Source: Pseudevernia furfuracea
Taxonomy: Eukaryota; Ascomycota; Lecanoromycetes; Lecanorales; Parmeliaceae
Direction: 5' to 3'
Assembly (NCBI GenBank): GCA_022315425.1
Contig: JAIUPT010000050.1
Coordinates: forward strand, 1,054,001-1,118,000
DNA: 64,000 bases
Shown here piece by piece: positions 21,233 to 32,842 of this stretch; positions within the stretch are counted from its first letter, which is position 1, and every line of letters begins with the position of its first letter. The notes beneath the pieces were generated by a model. The model had not been told where the DNA came from. It ran no database searches and saw nothing but the letters and a program-made list of their open reading frames with translations. Both the position numbers and the translations under genes were made by a program.

Positions 21233-22812
21233 TCACTTATAAGGCAATCCAAGCAAAACCTCACCTACATCTGCCTCTGCCCTTTCGTACGCCATCCTCT
21301 CCTCCCTCTCCCTCTCCTCCCTCTCCATCTCCTCCCTCTCCATCTCCTCCCTCTCCCTCTCCTCCCTCTCCACCCTCTCCCCCCTCTCCCTCTCCTCCCT
21401 CTCCATCTCCTCCCTCTCCATCTCCCTCTCCTCCCTCCTCCTCTCTCGCCTCTCTCGCTTCTCTCGATCCCTCTCTTCCAACTCCCTCTCCCTCTCCTCC
21501 CTCTCCTCCCTCTCCCTCTCCTCCCTCTCCCTCTTCCACTCTCGCCTCTCTCGCCTCTCTCGATCCCTCTTTTCCAACTCTCTCTCCCTCTCTTCCGTCT
21601 TCATCCTCTTCATCTGCTCCCTCCACTCCTTCTCCTCCATCTCCTCCCTCTCCCTCTCCTCCCTCTCCCTCTCCTCTATCTCCCTCTCTTCCCTCTCCCT
21701 CGCCTGCCTCTTCCTCTCCTCCCTCTTCCTCTCCTCCCTCTGCCTCGACTGCCTCTTCCTCTGCTCCCTCAGCCTCTGCTCCCTCTTCCTCCCCGCCTCT
21801 CGCAATACTCGCCGCTGCAGATCCCTCTCTTCCAACGTCCTCGTTTTAAGCTGCTCCCTCCACTCCTTCTCCTTCCCCTCCTTCTCCTTCTCCTTCCCCT
21901 CCTTCTCCTTCCACTTCTTCTCCTCGTCCTGCCTCACCTGCGCCCTCGCCCATCCCAAGCTCACCACAGCGTTCACACCTGGCGAAACCTTCCACTCCCA
22001 CGGCTGCATCATCTCCCGCAACAAATCCGAATTCGCCAACTCCACCGGCACATCTTCATAGATTACGTGATGGAATTTGGCCTCTTCGGGGGAACGCTCG
22101 GGCCTGCATCGCTGCTTGTTGACCTTCAAAAGAAACGCGTCGCCGCAGATGCGATGGCCCATGTGGTAGTTGTGGGCGATGTACGTGGCATCGACGAGGG
22201 TGAAGAGAAAGTAGTAGCCGCCTAGGGGTGGGGGATCGAACGGTGCGTGTAGTGTTGGGTACTAAGTGAAGCGTTGGGTTAAGTGTGTGTGTGTGTGTGG
22301 TTCGGAAAAAATCAGACTTGGATCCTTCAAGTACGTACCATAGGTTGTGCAGTCGGATCGCTTTCCGGCCACCATCCTTCTAGCAGAGGTTTATGTTCAG
22401 TGGGGGAATCCCGGTCAATGACGATCTCCAACATCACTCGTTCGATGGGGGTGTCGTTGCCCGGGATGCGGAGGGCCCATACGTACGCAGGCCCACTGGG
22501 CCGAGGGGAAGTCTGAGAATAAGCGGGTGGGGCGGTAAAGTTCATCGGTAGCATTTGAGGTATCGGTGGCATTGCCACTTGGTGCGGTCCCATTTGAGGT
22601 GGGTATGACATTGTTGCTTGGGCTGATACTGGAGGTAGCTGGAACGGTGCCATTTGGTCTGGTTGGCTTGGCAGCATTGAAAGGGGGTATGGTAGTGTCC
22701 CCAGGGCCGGTGGCATAGAAGGTGGGTACAACGTAGTGGATTGACCTGGTGGCATTGGAGTTGGATATGGCCAGGTTTCCCAATCCGGTGGCATTGGAGG
22801 TCGATATGACAT
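21233..22812 (-). CDS. uncharacterised protein with Lys/Glu/Arg-rich helical tail
   Basis: Supported exons: complement(join(21233..22261,22339..22812)), 500 aa from MSYRPPMPPDW. The N-terminal part is Pro/Met-rich. A folded core spans the intron (AYVWALRIPGNDTPIERVML, GGYYFLFTLVDATYIAHNYH, FHHVIYEDVPVEL). The last ~210 residues are almost only E, R, K and M, with the periodicity of a long single alpha helix or coiled coil. The 77-bp intron (gtacgt..cttag) is in phase. Coding signal continues upstream at about 22880-22925 (DYYDPQYRNIKLTIT), so one or more 5' exons are probably missing. A donor at 21236 could replace the end PYK by a short tail ending at 21136, but the implied 40-bp intron is very short. 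The family was not recognised. Confidence 0.55.
21290..21930. repeat. long polypyrimidine tract, degenerate CTCCCT repeats
   Basis: About 640 bp in which the plus strand is nearly all C and T, built from variants of CCCTCTCCCTCTCCT. It is the coding DNA of the Glu/Arg-rich helix on the minus strand. Such mirror-type purine/pyrimidine asymmetry can form triplex DNA. Confidence 0.9.
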
Positions 22813-24956
22813 TGTTATTTGAGCTGAGAGAATTGTGAGCTTGGCGAAGAGAGTATGGATGGGTGTTTGGATGCTCACGACGATGAGTGATTGTGAGCTT
22901 GATGTTCCTGTACTGCGGGTCGTAATAATCTAAGATTGTATTCAACGTCGATTAGGGAAAGGTGAATGGGTTTTTGTAACTTTGAGAGTAGTGATGTCGC
23001 GAAGCTGATGTGAAAGAATGTTTAAAAGTATCGCTATCAACATTGTATGGACGATTGAAACGCATCACTTCGAAGCAAAGGGGAGTGAGTAAACAGAATC
23101 TCAGGTGGAAAGAGAAAGCGCAACCCTGGAGCAACGCGATCAGCAGGAGCACTTCACAACTCATATCATACAGATCAAAGTCTGAATACGGAGCGTAATA
23201 TTAGCGAGGTTGCGGTCAACAACTTGAGGCTGGGCCTGCAGCGTGCACGTGGACATTAATGGATACTTCTCTCACTGGAACTTGGCGCATGCTATCTCCC
23301 TATTTAAATTCTCAGAACACGGAGTCATAAGTCGTGTACCCAATGAGTGTAGCCATTTCCATGCTCTGAAGAGGTTGAGAACAACAGAGTCTTTTGCCCT
23401 CATCCCTGAATGTTCGCATACATCAGAAGCTCGTTTGCCCCGAAAAGGATAGAACAGCATTGGCTTGGGCCCCGAAACAAGTTTCATTCTGCAGACTTCC
23501 AAAGTCCGATTATTGCAAAACCAGCAGAAAGTCAATGGCATACTTGTAGAGCCCGTTTGTCTTGAAATCGATGGCTCGATCCGCGCCTCAGACTCATTTC
23601 ATGTGGGGCCCAGGCAACATCTCCATCACTTGTAGTGCGCAGTACCCACCCGTTGCTGCAAACACCTGATCTTTCGAGGCCTTAGTGAAGACCGGACAGA
23701 AAATGGAAAAGCCCAGCGTAGACGCATAGATTGTCGCGATAGGGTTCCGACTGAGCTCTGTTCATCAGTACTGTCTGCAAGAGCAACGAGGTCGTCCAAT
23801 CGATAGGTCCATTAGGCCTCCGAATTCACAACGTTCTGGCAAGCATTATTGACATGGGATCGTCTGCGTACTGCTTTTTGCCAAGATGTCCGGATGCGAA
23901 TGTTGATGAGCTGAGATATGAGTGATAATGTTTGTTCATATGGGAGAGTACGATCCACCTCCAGCTGCTTTATCTTCATGAGAAGATGCAGATGTATCAG
24001 GCGTTGCCGAGTTCGTCGAGTCCTTGTCAGGAAACCCTGGCAACGATTTTTTCTGATCCACAGGAATCAGGCTCTCCGTTGTAGACATGCTGTCCGATGT
24101 GAGATCTGGCGTGGGAGGCTCCGATGATTGGAGCTTCTCTGGTGTGTGACTGACTGTGCTGAGTGTCCGACATGGTGATTTGAGAAGAAGTATCAAGAAG
24201 GCTGACTCTGGTCGGAGGTGGAACATTCATCTCCGAGCATCTCCGAGCATTTGAGCCGCAGCTAGAAAGCCTGCCATTCGTGCCACAGCCCGGCGGGCGA
24301 ACACAATGGCATTGGTCGCCCTCGAGACCCGATGCTCTTACCCCGCTCCTTACCCAACGGTCGTCAGCAATGAGCATCTCAACGGAGACGAACCTGAAAC
24401 AATCGGTTTTGAAACCGATCGTCCAATTGTTTTTATCAAAAGACGCAGTAACCACAATATACATTACAGAGTTGCGGGGAGTCTCTGTCATAAAGGCAAG
24501 CCCACTCGTTCAATGATGACTATTTACCGCTCTTCTGAGCATCCAAACAAGAAAGCCTTGATCAACCTTGCGCTTGCTTACACAGGTAGATAGTTGTCCA
24601 GCATTTAGTAGTGTACCTATAGCTAAGGTCGCTGTGTCGAAGATTAGCAGGGATGATTTGAACACTTCTGGCTAGTGTTTATCTTCAGCCCTACCAGTAA
24701 ACTGCCAAGACATTGAATGCCTTCCTTTTGTACCGATCAAATGACGATGGTGTAAGTACTCGGTATAGAGGCATAATTCTTGATGGGAAGCAGCGTATTG
24801 AAGCTCAGGAGCCATAAGTAGCAAGATGAGAGGCAATTTATTGAAGCTAAAGTATCAGCACAATGATCGTACAGTACTAAGGGTGCTTTGATGTTTCTTC
24901 TATGACTTTTTCTCATTAGTGATCATGCAATCAGCGCTGATGATGGCCAGCCCCTC
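22813..24956. other. 2.1-kb region without a confident gene
   Basis: The first ~130 bp probably contain missing 5' exon(s) of the Lys/Glu/Arg-rich protein gene. The rest has scattered short frames on both strands. The best is minus 23936..24226, a Ser/Thr/Pro-rich 96-codon frame ending SSHEDKAAGGGSYSPI, with no recognised homology. A perfect 8-bp inverted repeat (ATCGGTTT, TG, AAACCGAT) lies at about 24400. A direct repeat CTCCGAGCAT occurs twice at 24231-24250. Confidence 0.4.
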
Positions 24957-27232
24957 TTAAGTGCTTGGCGGGCTAAATGCCGATTGCACTGATCCATAGC
25001 CTTGGGGACACGCCCTGCCCAAAACTGCGCTCCCACTTCTCATGTAGCAAATCTTGGCCTTAGCACAAGCCGCATTGGTACAATTGGGCGTCAGGACACT
25101 GCTCTTTCCTTGGAAAGTATTGAATTTCTCCACGAGACTTATGTCAGTCTCCATAGCTTCTGTCACTGCTTGCCAATACTTTGCATCGAGCGGCGACGTC
25201 TCTGGCCAGCTGATGTTGTACGCCTCACGGGTTGAGTCTGGATTATAAATTCCGAGTCAGTATTGCTTACTTGAGGGGGGATATTGAGCCTTGAAACATG
25301 TCTACAGAGTGTACACTCTCAAGACATGTCTCAAGACTCAAGACTGAGTCCAAAAGAGGAGAAATGAGCTCCAAAAATACGTACATTCAATCTGGTAAGT
25401 TGGGCCAGTCTTAGACACGTTAAGGTTGGGGAAGCTTGACACATTGGAGAACCACGTGTAGGCCTCGTAGATCTCAAATGAGCCAGTATCGACCTCGTAC
25501 ATGCGGAAGCCACTGTTGAGATTGGTCAAGGGAGTGACGGAAGGGCCAATCCAGCCTAATGTCAAGGCGTTCTCAGAGGTTTGGACAGTGCCGTTATTGG
25601 CGTAATAGATCATGACTTGGTCCTCATGTGTATGGCCAAAGAAGATGTTGGCGATCACATGAGGCGAGTATCTGTCGACGATCTGATAAAATAGGTTGGT
25701 TGGGTTGAGGAGAGGGTTAGAACCGTCCCACCCGGCCAAGACGTGGCCTAAGATCCAAACTCTCTCCTCGGCGTCTTCTGCGGCTTGTAGTTCCTGGATT
25801 AGGAAGTTAAGCATGCCAGAGACGTCTGGATTGGAAGTGTTGATATAATTGCTTTGCGGGTCAGCTATGAACAAGAGAAGAATGTTGCCACGGTGACCTA
25901 CAGAAAATTACTTCGATACCAGAAGTCAGTATTCAAGGTAATGATACGCAGCCCATATTGATTTAGCACAGAGTAAGCACCATAGTGCAACCTTGCTTCG
26001 CTCGCTATAGTCGAGTTGATCCAGCCATTCTGCTGCCACAGCCCGGCCACGTGATCGTAGTTCCAGCTGAATTGTTGTCCAAGCGGCCCTGGGAGACTAT
26101 GCGGTGCGTCTATAGCCTCCGGGTTGGAGTCGTGATTGCCAAGTACTGGAAATACAGGGCTCCCAATGTACTCCTTGAAAAGATCATACACGCTAACCTC
26201 AGCATACTCCGTATACGCACGAGAGAGCTGGTTCTGACTGTCGTGGGAGACAAGGTCTCCAGTGTAGATAGTCCACGCAACAGAAGAATTGCCGTGAGTC
26301 CCAGTCAACGGCGCGATTGCTTGGAGGGCAGCCAGACCAAGGTAGTAAGGCGTGTCACACTTGAATGAACCGTAGAGCGGCGCGGGCAGAGTCACCTGCC
26401 CAACAGCAGCTCCAGTAGCATGAACATTAGTCCGGCAGCATAAGCCTGATGAGCAATTTGCTTCAGACGCAGCGGAGTATCTTGGATCAATGTGAAAGTC
26501 CGACAAATGTAGAACCTTGACTCGTTTTCCCGAGGCCTTAGGTGCGCAGGCATTCTTGGGCTTGGGCTTAGGAAATAGGCCCGTCACGTTCAGAGGTGAA
26601 GTCTTCGGCGCTGGGCAGAACGTGCTACTAACATCGTTACAGATGTACTGTCCGTCCAGGCCAGTCACGTCCGCAAGTGCCAACACCTGAGTCCATATGG
26701 CTCCGAAGTTGCTTGCGGCATAGTTGTCAACGCAAGTCGCATTCGAGCTGAATTGGAAAGTTTCGCAGAGTCTGACCAAGAGATCTGGGACGCTCTCAGG
26801 AGCATATTGCGCGACTGTTTTCCCAACACTCAATGCAGCCATACATTTTGTACAGTTGCTGGCCGTGGTGTTACTTTCAATTATGCCCGTGATATTCGTG
26901 AACGCTGCTTGCAACAAGGCTGCAGTGGACGAAGTGGAGATATTGGCCAACGGCTGAGGGTAGTAGACTGGGTCATTGTCGACTTGTGGGATCGTCTCTG
27001 GATTTGTGAGGTTCAAGGGGAAGGTGATGTTGAGGACCGGGTCGTAGAGGGCTGGCTGAGGCTCTTGAGTCTCCACGGGCGCTTCCCAATACGTAGGGAA
27101 GGCGGAGGTTGGAAACCCAGCAGTGACGGTATATGCTGAGATTCCCGGGATTGTAGCGCTCGTCTGTTGTGTTGCCGTCAGTACTGGTAGCATGAGGGGT
27201 ACCGCGAGTGCGGCCATGGTGGTGAAATGCAT
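24957..27232 (-). CDS. secreted acid sphingomyelinase-like phosphodiesterase
   Basis: CDS complement(join(24957..25237,25385..25851,25902..27232)), 692 aa. The family cleaves sphingomyelin-type phosphodiesters outside the cell or in the vacuole. An N-terminal signal peptide (MHFTTMAALAVPLMLPVLTA) is followed by a saposin-B-like region with paired Cys (CTKCMAAL ... LCETFQ ... CVDNYA ... YICNDV). The metallophosphatase core shows all metal-binding blocks: LHLSDFHIDPRY, YTGDLVSHD, VLGNHDS, WILGHVLAG, FFGHTHEDQ. Many N-glycosylation sequons fit secretion. The C-terminal region (YSTREAYNISWPE, then a Cys-rich end) is typical. Intron 1 is 50 bp; intron 2 is an ILE. Its start faces the Zn2Cys6 gene across about 2 kb. 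Confidence 0.93.
25238..25384 (-). repeat. introner-like element (ILE) copy 2, spliced intron
   Basis: A 147-bp intron, donor GTACGT, acceptor ATCCAG. Its centre is a near-perfect hairpin: a 29-nt arm beginning TTGAGTCTTGAGACATGTCT pairs 25/29 with an arm ending ACATGTTTCAAGGCTCAA, with almost no loop. Splicing is phase 1 and restores QIEYSTREAYNISWP. It is clearly homologous to the intron at 3783..3927. Confidence 0.88.
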
Positions 27233-29202
27233 GGTGCTTTAGGAAATTGTCCGTCAGGTACGACGAGTCGATGCAGATTGATGAGAATGCAGGGTACCGG
27301 TACAGGTACTGAGGTACAGCCCAAACAGCGGGGACTCGTACCTTATGCACCTCATGCGCACCTCATGCGATGTCCACACCACTTCGGATTTACATATCAC
27401 CTTCCTCAATCATCAATGGCATTGAAAGATCCTGTTTGAATGGTACAAATATGGAGACATGACGGAGAAGGCGGAGAGCTCATCAGCCATCAGCCAATCA
27501 GTAGAGCTTAGAACCCCACGCGCAATTCCTTCCTTCCTTCCTGGGGCCATGAGAAGAAAAAGAAAGGGAAACCACGTGGCTGCGTCAAGAAAAAGAAAAA
27601 GAAGAAGAAAAAGAAGAAGCAAATAAATGGTCCTGCCAACAATAATAATGTTGTCGTCTTCGTCGTGAAGTAAAAAATCAAAATGATGAAAGCTCGCCGC
27701 AACCCAGAGTTTCACGAGACGGCCGAGGGGCGCTTGAACCTTCTACGGCAATATATGCGGTCAAACATGCGGAAACTGTAGTTTTCGCTCATCGATGATC
27801 AAATGGAATTGCTGAATTAAGTACTAAGGACGGTTCAGGCGTAGGTATGACAAAAGCTAAGGTATTTCATAAATCCACTTGGCCTCATAGGAAGTCAGTA
27901 GAGTAGGCAAGGTTGATCTTCGTCCCTATACAACATTCCCCCCACCCCTTTCTTTTTCCCTCCCAGTATCCACCCACAAGCTTTGAAGCATGCATCTCGA
28001 TTTGTGAAATCCAGACACCCTATTGAAGTCACTCAAGCGCTAGAGAGGATGGATACAAGTGCCGGAAATGACTGGGATGGACAGTGTGCGTGACTCGACT
28101 GAGGGAAGAACTCTTTTGGATGTCATATCCCGCCGCACATAATCCATCCCCTTTCATTACTATACACAGTCATGCACGACGGGGCATCCTTATTTTTTTG
28201 CTATAGTGAAAGGGTTCCGAATCGTAAGCCAGCACTCCCCGACACTTACCCGCGCGGTCACTCCCCTCGTGTGTTCACCAAGGTTTCATTGGAGGGGTTC
28301 AACAAGGACGGTACGAAGATCAAGCTAGAGGGGGGAGCGAAACAATCGGAGGCGGGCAACAGCCATGTTGCGGAGAGCCGCGGCGGTCTGGTGGGATGGG
28401 GATGTAGCCGCAGAATGGGAGTGTCTTAAGGGAATTCAGCATGCGATATGGACATGGTGGAATGGGATGTTGCCGCTGGACGGGGTCAATTCGATGTAAA
28501 CAGAAGCTATGCAAGCACAGTTCTTGCTCAATGGAAAGGCTGACAAGGACACAATTTGATGTAAATAGAAGCTATGCATGCACGAATCTTGCTTTGGATG
28601 AAAAGGGTGATTACCCTGAAAAGGACAAAATATCAGGTATCTAGAAGCTATGCATGCACGATATCTGCTCGTAGGAAGGGCTGATTGGCATGGCAAAAAG
28701 AAGTTCGGGATCGCGGTAAGGGAGGAGTTCCATCCGATTCATGACCCTGCCACGGCTCAGTGGAAACACAGGCATTACAACAGTAACGCCCCCAGCCGGT
28801 TTTCGAAGAAAAGACTTGGCCAACGTGTCTAAGGCTGATGCTAAGAGTGCGGAACCGGTGTCCCATCTGGGAGGATGTTCGAAAGAGGGAGGGGTTCTTG
28901 TAACCCGAGGCTGGAGGTTAAAAGGAGCACACGATAATGATACTAGGTACTTTTGGCGCTCGTCCTTGAGCGATCAATGGCAGGATGACATGGTATCTAT
29001 CCTCTACCTGTACCATAAGGCTACCCGCTAGTGCTTATCAAATAATATCAACCAATCAGCATTCATCTTAATTGATTAATCATTCGAGAGGCAAAGGCAA
29101 AGGCAACCGATATCAAAGACTTTGTAGCATCGTCGGAATGTTGAATTCTCTTCAAAGACAGCGCGGGTTTCGTATTTGATCCGAATAGCCATTCTGGAAA
29201 AC
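27233..29202. other. 2-kb intergenic between divergent genes
   Basis: Upstream region of both the sphingomyelinase-like gene (-) and the Zn2Cys6 gene (+). It contains a purine-rich (GAA)-type tract at about 27549-27622 and the degenerate repeat listed separately. Several short frames, for example at 28172-28430, have no motif. Confidence 0.45.
28488..28697. repeat. degenerate ~70-bp tandem repeat, three units
   Basis: Three consecutive units start near 28488, 28552 and 28627. Each carries the core AGAAGCTATGCATGCACG (first copy AGAAGCTATGCAAGCACA) followed about 10 bp later by TTGCT or CTGCT and then AAGG.TGA. Units 2 and 3 contain the palindrome TGCATGCA. No coding function is apparent. Confidence 0.75.
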
Positions 29203-31223
29203 ATGAATGACTCCGCTATCCCGGCACCATATGGCCGAGCATGTGTGGACTGTTCCCAGTCCAAGTGCAAATGTTTGATCCGGAGGATTGATGGTCGGTG
29301 TGAGAGGTCAACATCAAGAATCCACCAGCGCTCTGTGGCATACATGGACTGATGTTGTCAGATGTCATCGCTTAAACAAGGAATGCCGTCCATCGGTGTC
29401 AGTTCGACGCCGTAATCCGAAAAAGCCTGTTGTGGAGGAAAGACTTGATGGTTTAGTGTCGCTGCTCAAGGCCGGAGCACAACCCGATGCCATCGCCTCA
29501 GATACTCATGCGACCACTGCGGTATACGATTCTGACCATCACAGCAATGTCCGGACAAATGATAAGACTTCGCTTTACCGTCAAACTGAAAGATCGTCAG
29601 TCAAGAGCGTCTTGGATGACTATCTCCCGAATCTGCCAATCTTGACACCCGGAAAACCCGTTTCTGAAGGTACTATGAGCAATTCCTCCGCAGCCGTTCC
29701 TTATGATGCTGTCGAACCTTCTCCAGTCGACGCAGAGGAATATCTTACGATTTTTCATACCCATAAATCCAAATACTTTCCATTTGTTTATGTTCCATCC
29801 ACTACTACCGCTCAGCAACTCCGTGAAGAACGACCCTTTTTGTGGCTTTGCATCATGACAATAGCTTCGAGATCAACGGCACAGCAACAAGTACTGGGCA
29901 GCAAGATACGACATACATTAGCGGAGGAAATGCTGCTTAAGTCTGAACAGAGTGTTGATCTCCTCTTAGGCCTTTTGGCCTATGTTGGTTGGTATGGTAT
30001 TTTTCAATCAGAAAGATCGAGTATCAGATACTGACTCTTTTCTTTGAGGGTGAACTACCAAGTACAAAGCAGACCTTCTCTCTCCGTCTTTACTCAGCTT
30101 GCCACGTCTTTAGTGTTTGATCTTGGTCTTAATAAGCCCCTGCCCAAAGACCTGCAGTTGTCGCTTTGTACCCATTCTCACAAGTATCCGAAATCGCCTA
30201 CAGTTCGGACCATGGAGGAACGGAGAGCTGTGCTTGGTTGCTTTCTGATTACATCAATGTAAGTCTACTTTCCAATACCTCCTCTGAACAGTGGGCTCAT
30301 CCTTTATAGTACCTCATCATTCTTGCAGAAAATTGATGCGCTACGCTGGACACCCCACATGGATGAGTGCCTTCAAGTACTGGATGAAAGGCAAGAGTGC
30401 CTCACTGATGAGATCTTGGTGCAGCAAGTACGGTTGCAGCTGATTGTTGAAAAAGTGACCCTGGGCACTTGGAATGATGGAGCAACGGAGACTGCAGAGC
30501 ACCCCAAAGCACCACTATCTTTCTATTTCCAAGCACTCCACTCGCAATTGCAAGAAACTAAGAACAAGGTTTCGCCTCAATCACAACGTAACGGTGAGCT
30601 GTTATCTGGTAACTACTTATACTGTCCTCTCTGACAGTTCGGCAGAGGTCGTGCTTGCACACCTGTACAGCACAGAGCTGACGGTCAACGAGATTGCACT
30701 TTCCCAAGTGCCGATTATCACCAATGACTCAAACTTTGAGCAATTGAATCGTCTGTACGCATGCGTTGAATCAATAAAGTCCTGGTTCGAGGTCTTCTTC
30801 TCAATTCCACCCACCGACTACATTGGATTTCCATTCTCCATATTCTCACAACTCGTACATTGCCTAGTCACCCTGTACAGGCTGTCCACTCTTAGAGATC
30901 CTGCTTGGGACAAGAACGGTGTTTGTGAGGCCGCTGATCTGCTCCTCATCTTGGATCAAGTAATCAACAATATGGAGCAAGGAGCAACCCTTGCTGGATT
31001 GGACAATAATGACAGCACTGAAGGAGACGTATTCTCCCGAACCGCCAAGAAGCTCCGATCTATCCGACCTGAATGGGAGGCAAAGCTAGGGTCGGCCGAT
31101 CTCATCGTCCCCACCATTCCACCTCCTGAGAATGCCAACGAGACTTCTCTTCCCGAAGCCTTTCCCGTGGATTTTGCGGACAATGACTGGATGATGGAAT
31201 TTCTTCTTGCTCCGATCTACTGA
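29203..31223 (+). CDS. Zn2Cys6 fungal-specific transcription factor
   Basis: CDS join(29203..29306,29362..29991,30049..30258,30310..30593,30646..31223), 601 aa. The N-terminus has a complete binuclear zinc cluster: CVDCSQSKCKC, LIRRIDGRC, then ERCHRLNKEC after splicing (C-x2-C-x6-C-x8-C-x2-C-x6-C). A basic linker (RRRNPKKP) follows. The middle region resembles the fungal-specific regulatory domain (FFPFVYVPS-type YFPFVYVP, FLWLCIMTIAS, LATSLVFDLGLNK, RAVLGCFLITSI). The acidic/aromatic end (FADNDWMMEFLLAPIY) could be an activation domain. All four introns (55, 57, 51, 52 bp) are in phase. Targets are unknown. Neighbouring oxidoreductase genes and relics make an accessory metabolic role possible, which is inference. 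Confidence 0.88.
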
Positions 31224-31379
31224 CTCTCTTCGAAATATGGGTGGGTGCACAAGTAGAGAAACTTCCCATTGATGCGATCCCGGAGTTTCTCTAGCTGAGA
31301 AAAAAGGGATGGCCATAGCCCTCGCTTGTGGTAATCCCACGCTAGATAAACAATGGATGTGGCGCCTGTACCGCAAAAG

Positions 31380-31960
31380 AGACCGGAATTCGGAGTTCGA
31401 GGAGTTTGACGGGAGTGCGTTAGGGTACATTCACGGTAATGGTGCTCTCATTGTCCTCCAAAACCTCGTATCTTTCCGTAGCGATTCCTGCATCCAGAAC
31501 AGCAGCGTCGAGACAGTCAAGGCTCGCAGCGCGCTTCGCGAATGTTTTCACAGAGGCCTAATGGGACAAGTCAAGCTCCCAGACATCAACAACACCAGTA
31601 CGTCCGCTCTCAGACTCAATCTCTGCTTTGGCGGCCTCTCCTTTGGCGATCGAGCGTACTGCTCTTCAGTCACTGCTTCTTTGAGATGGACAAGGAGCCA
31701 CCAAATAAATTCAATGAGTACGGTACTATCGATACATGTCTCAGAACTCAAATTGGGGGACAGATCAGGAAGGGACCGCTCCGAAGTTTAGACATCCATG
31801 ATGACTTTTTCGGCATTAAGGCGAACTGGATGTTTGACAGCTTCTTTACCAAGACCGACGTTCGAGCCGGTGACGATGACGGTCTTGCCCGAGAAATTGG
31901 CGGTTGGGTAGTCCGGCCTATGGAAGAGCTTGGATGCTGATGTCGTGGAGCATGCCCATG
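31380..31960 (-). pseudogene. short-chain dehydrogenase/reductase pseudogene
   Basis: Read leftward, the region gives a degraded SDR: PDYPTANFSGKTVIVTGSNV then GLGKEAVKH (the Rossmann TGxxxGxG motif), VRSIAKGEAAKAEIESESG, TGVVDVWELDLSH, a TAG stop, ASVKTFAKRAASLDCLDAAV, LDAGIATERYEVLEDNES, TITVNV and a TAA stop. At the NAG position it has DAG. The catalytic Tyr-x3-Lys region is not recognisable further on. A ~135-bp interruption after KVIM is an intron that looks like a decayed ILE. At least two in-frame stops make it non-functional. No intact copy is in the window. Confidence 0.8.
31659..31793 (-). repeat. decayed ILE-like intron inside the SDR pseudogene
   Basis: 135 bp between the two conserved SDR blocks. 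It shares with the ILE at 25238..25384 the GGAGC at position 13-17, CTTCCT/TTCTCCT, and TTGAGTTCTGAGACATGT at nearly the same distance from the donor. The donor is now GTCTAA instead of GTACGT and the right hairpin arm is largely lost. Confidence 0.5.
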
Positions 31961-32842
31961 TTTATGATCTGTCAAGTCAATTGGTTGTCGAAGTGGGAAG
32001 TGGCGCGAAGTAGGACTGAAGGCTCTTCAACGGCTCTTTACCTCAATGTACACGAATTATTACGAAGCCTGCATGATCTGACTCGCATTGTCTTCGAGGG
32101 CTCGACCATGGCTGCCGCGCAGGATTCCGCCGACTGCTTGGCACAAGAGCCACCCCATATACTCACTACTGCTACGAAAGGCTCTGGGAATTGCTTGGAT
32201 GCCTTCACAACTGAGCCCTAGCAGAGTCAAAAAAGGCCTTGGTGGATCTCCGTCCCGCTTATTGCCGCGCTAATCGCTTCCTTTCTTGGACATCCTTGGC
32301 GAAATTGGACCAACATTCATCCCGAAAACGTCCAGGATTATACGAGCTGACATGGGAGCGCGCGATGAGATGGTCATGGTCCTGGAGGCTCGTGGCTGGG
32401 GCTGAGTGGCCTCGTATCTAGTGCTCAGGCAATTGTCAGACAAAAACATCACCACGACCTTGCTCCACCACGCTTACGGACGGTTCCTCTGTGCTCCGAA
32501 ACCAAAGCTCCGCCCTTTCAGGCACCATGGTCTACCAGCAATGGAGACAGGGCCGACGACGTTCCTCTCGCCTCCTCTACCGTTCTTACAACTTTGCCTT
32601 TGAGAACACCGACGTTCTGCCGAGGGTCATGCATTGCACGATACGAGGCTTGCACCGAGCAGCAGAATGCAAAGACGAGTATCGCGCGCGCAAGCCCAAG
32701 ACCTACAAGACGCTGGATTCCGGTCTACTCAACACGCTGGAACCTGATGCACCGGCCGCTCAGAGAGCAATGTCAGTAGTGACTCAAATCACAGAACGGC
32801 TGATCATCATCATCATTTTCGGCTGACCATCTGGGTAAAAGC
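31961..32842. other. region of probable gene relics, no supported gene
   Basis: Short frames on both strands without motifs. A plus-strand frame at 32491-32826 of 111 codons has no recognised homology. The area may hold further decayed sequence next to the SDR pseudogene. Confidence 0.35.

Noticed and set aside
22339..22945. Assignment of the Lys/Glu/Arg-rich protein to the velvet family
   Set aside because: The upstream piece YDPQYRNIKLTI faintly recalled a velvet start, but the core lacks the velvet motifs, so no family is claimed.
24400..24420. Perfect inverted repeat ATCGGTTT..AAACCGAT as an operator or terminator
   Set aside because: Single short palindrome in a gene-free eukaryotic region; no basis for assigning a function.
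27413..27715. Phe/Leu-rich minus-strand frame resembling a membrane protein
   Set aside because: The hydrophobic run is the translation of a GAAGAAAAAG purine tract; no conserved residues.
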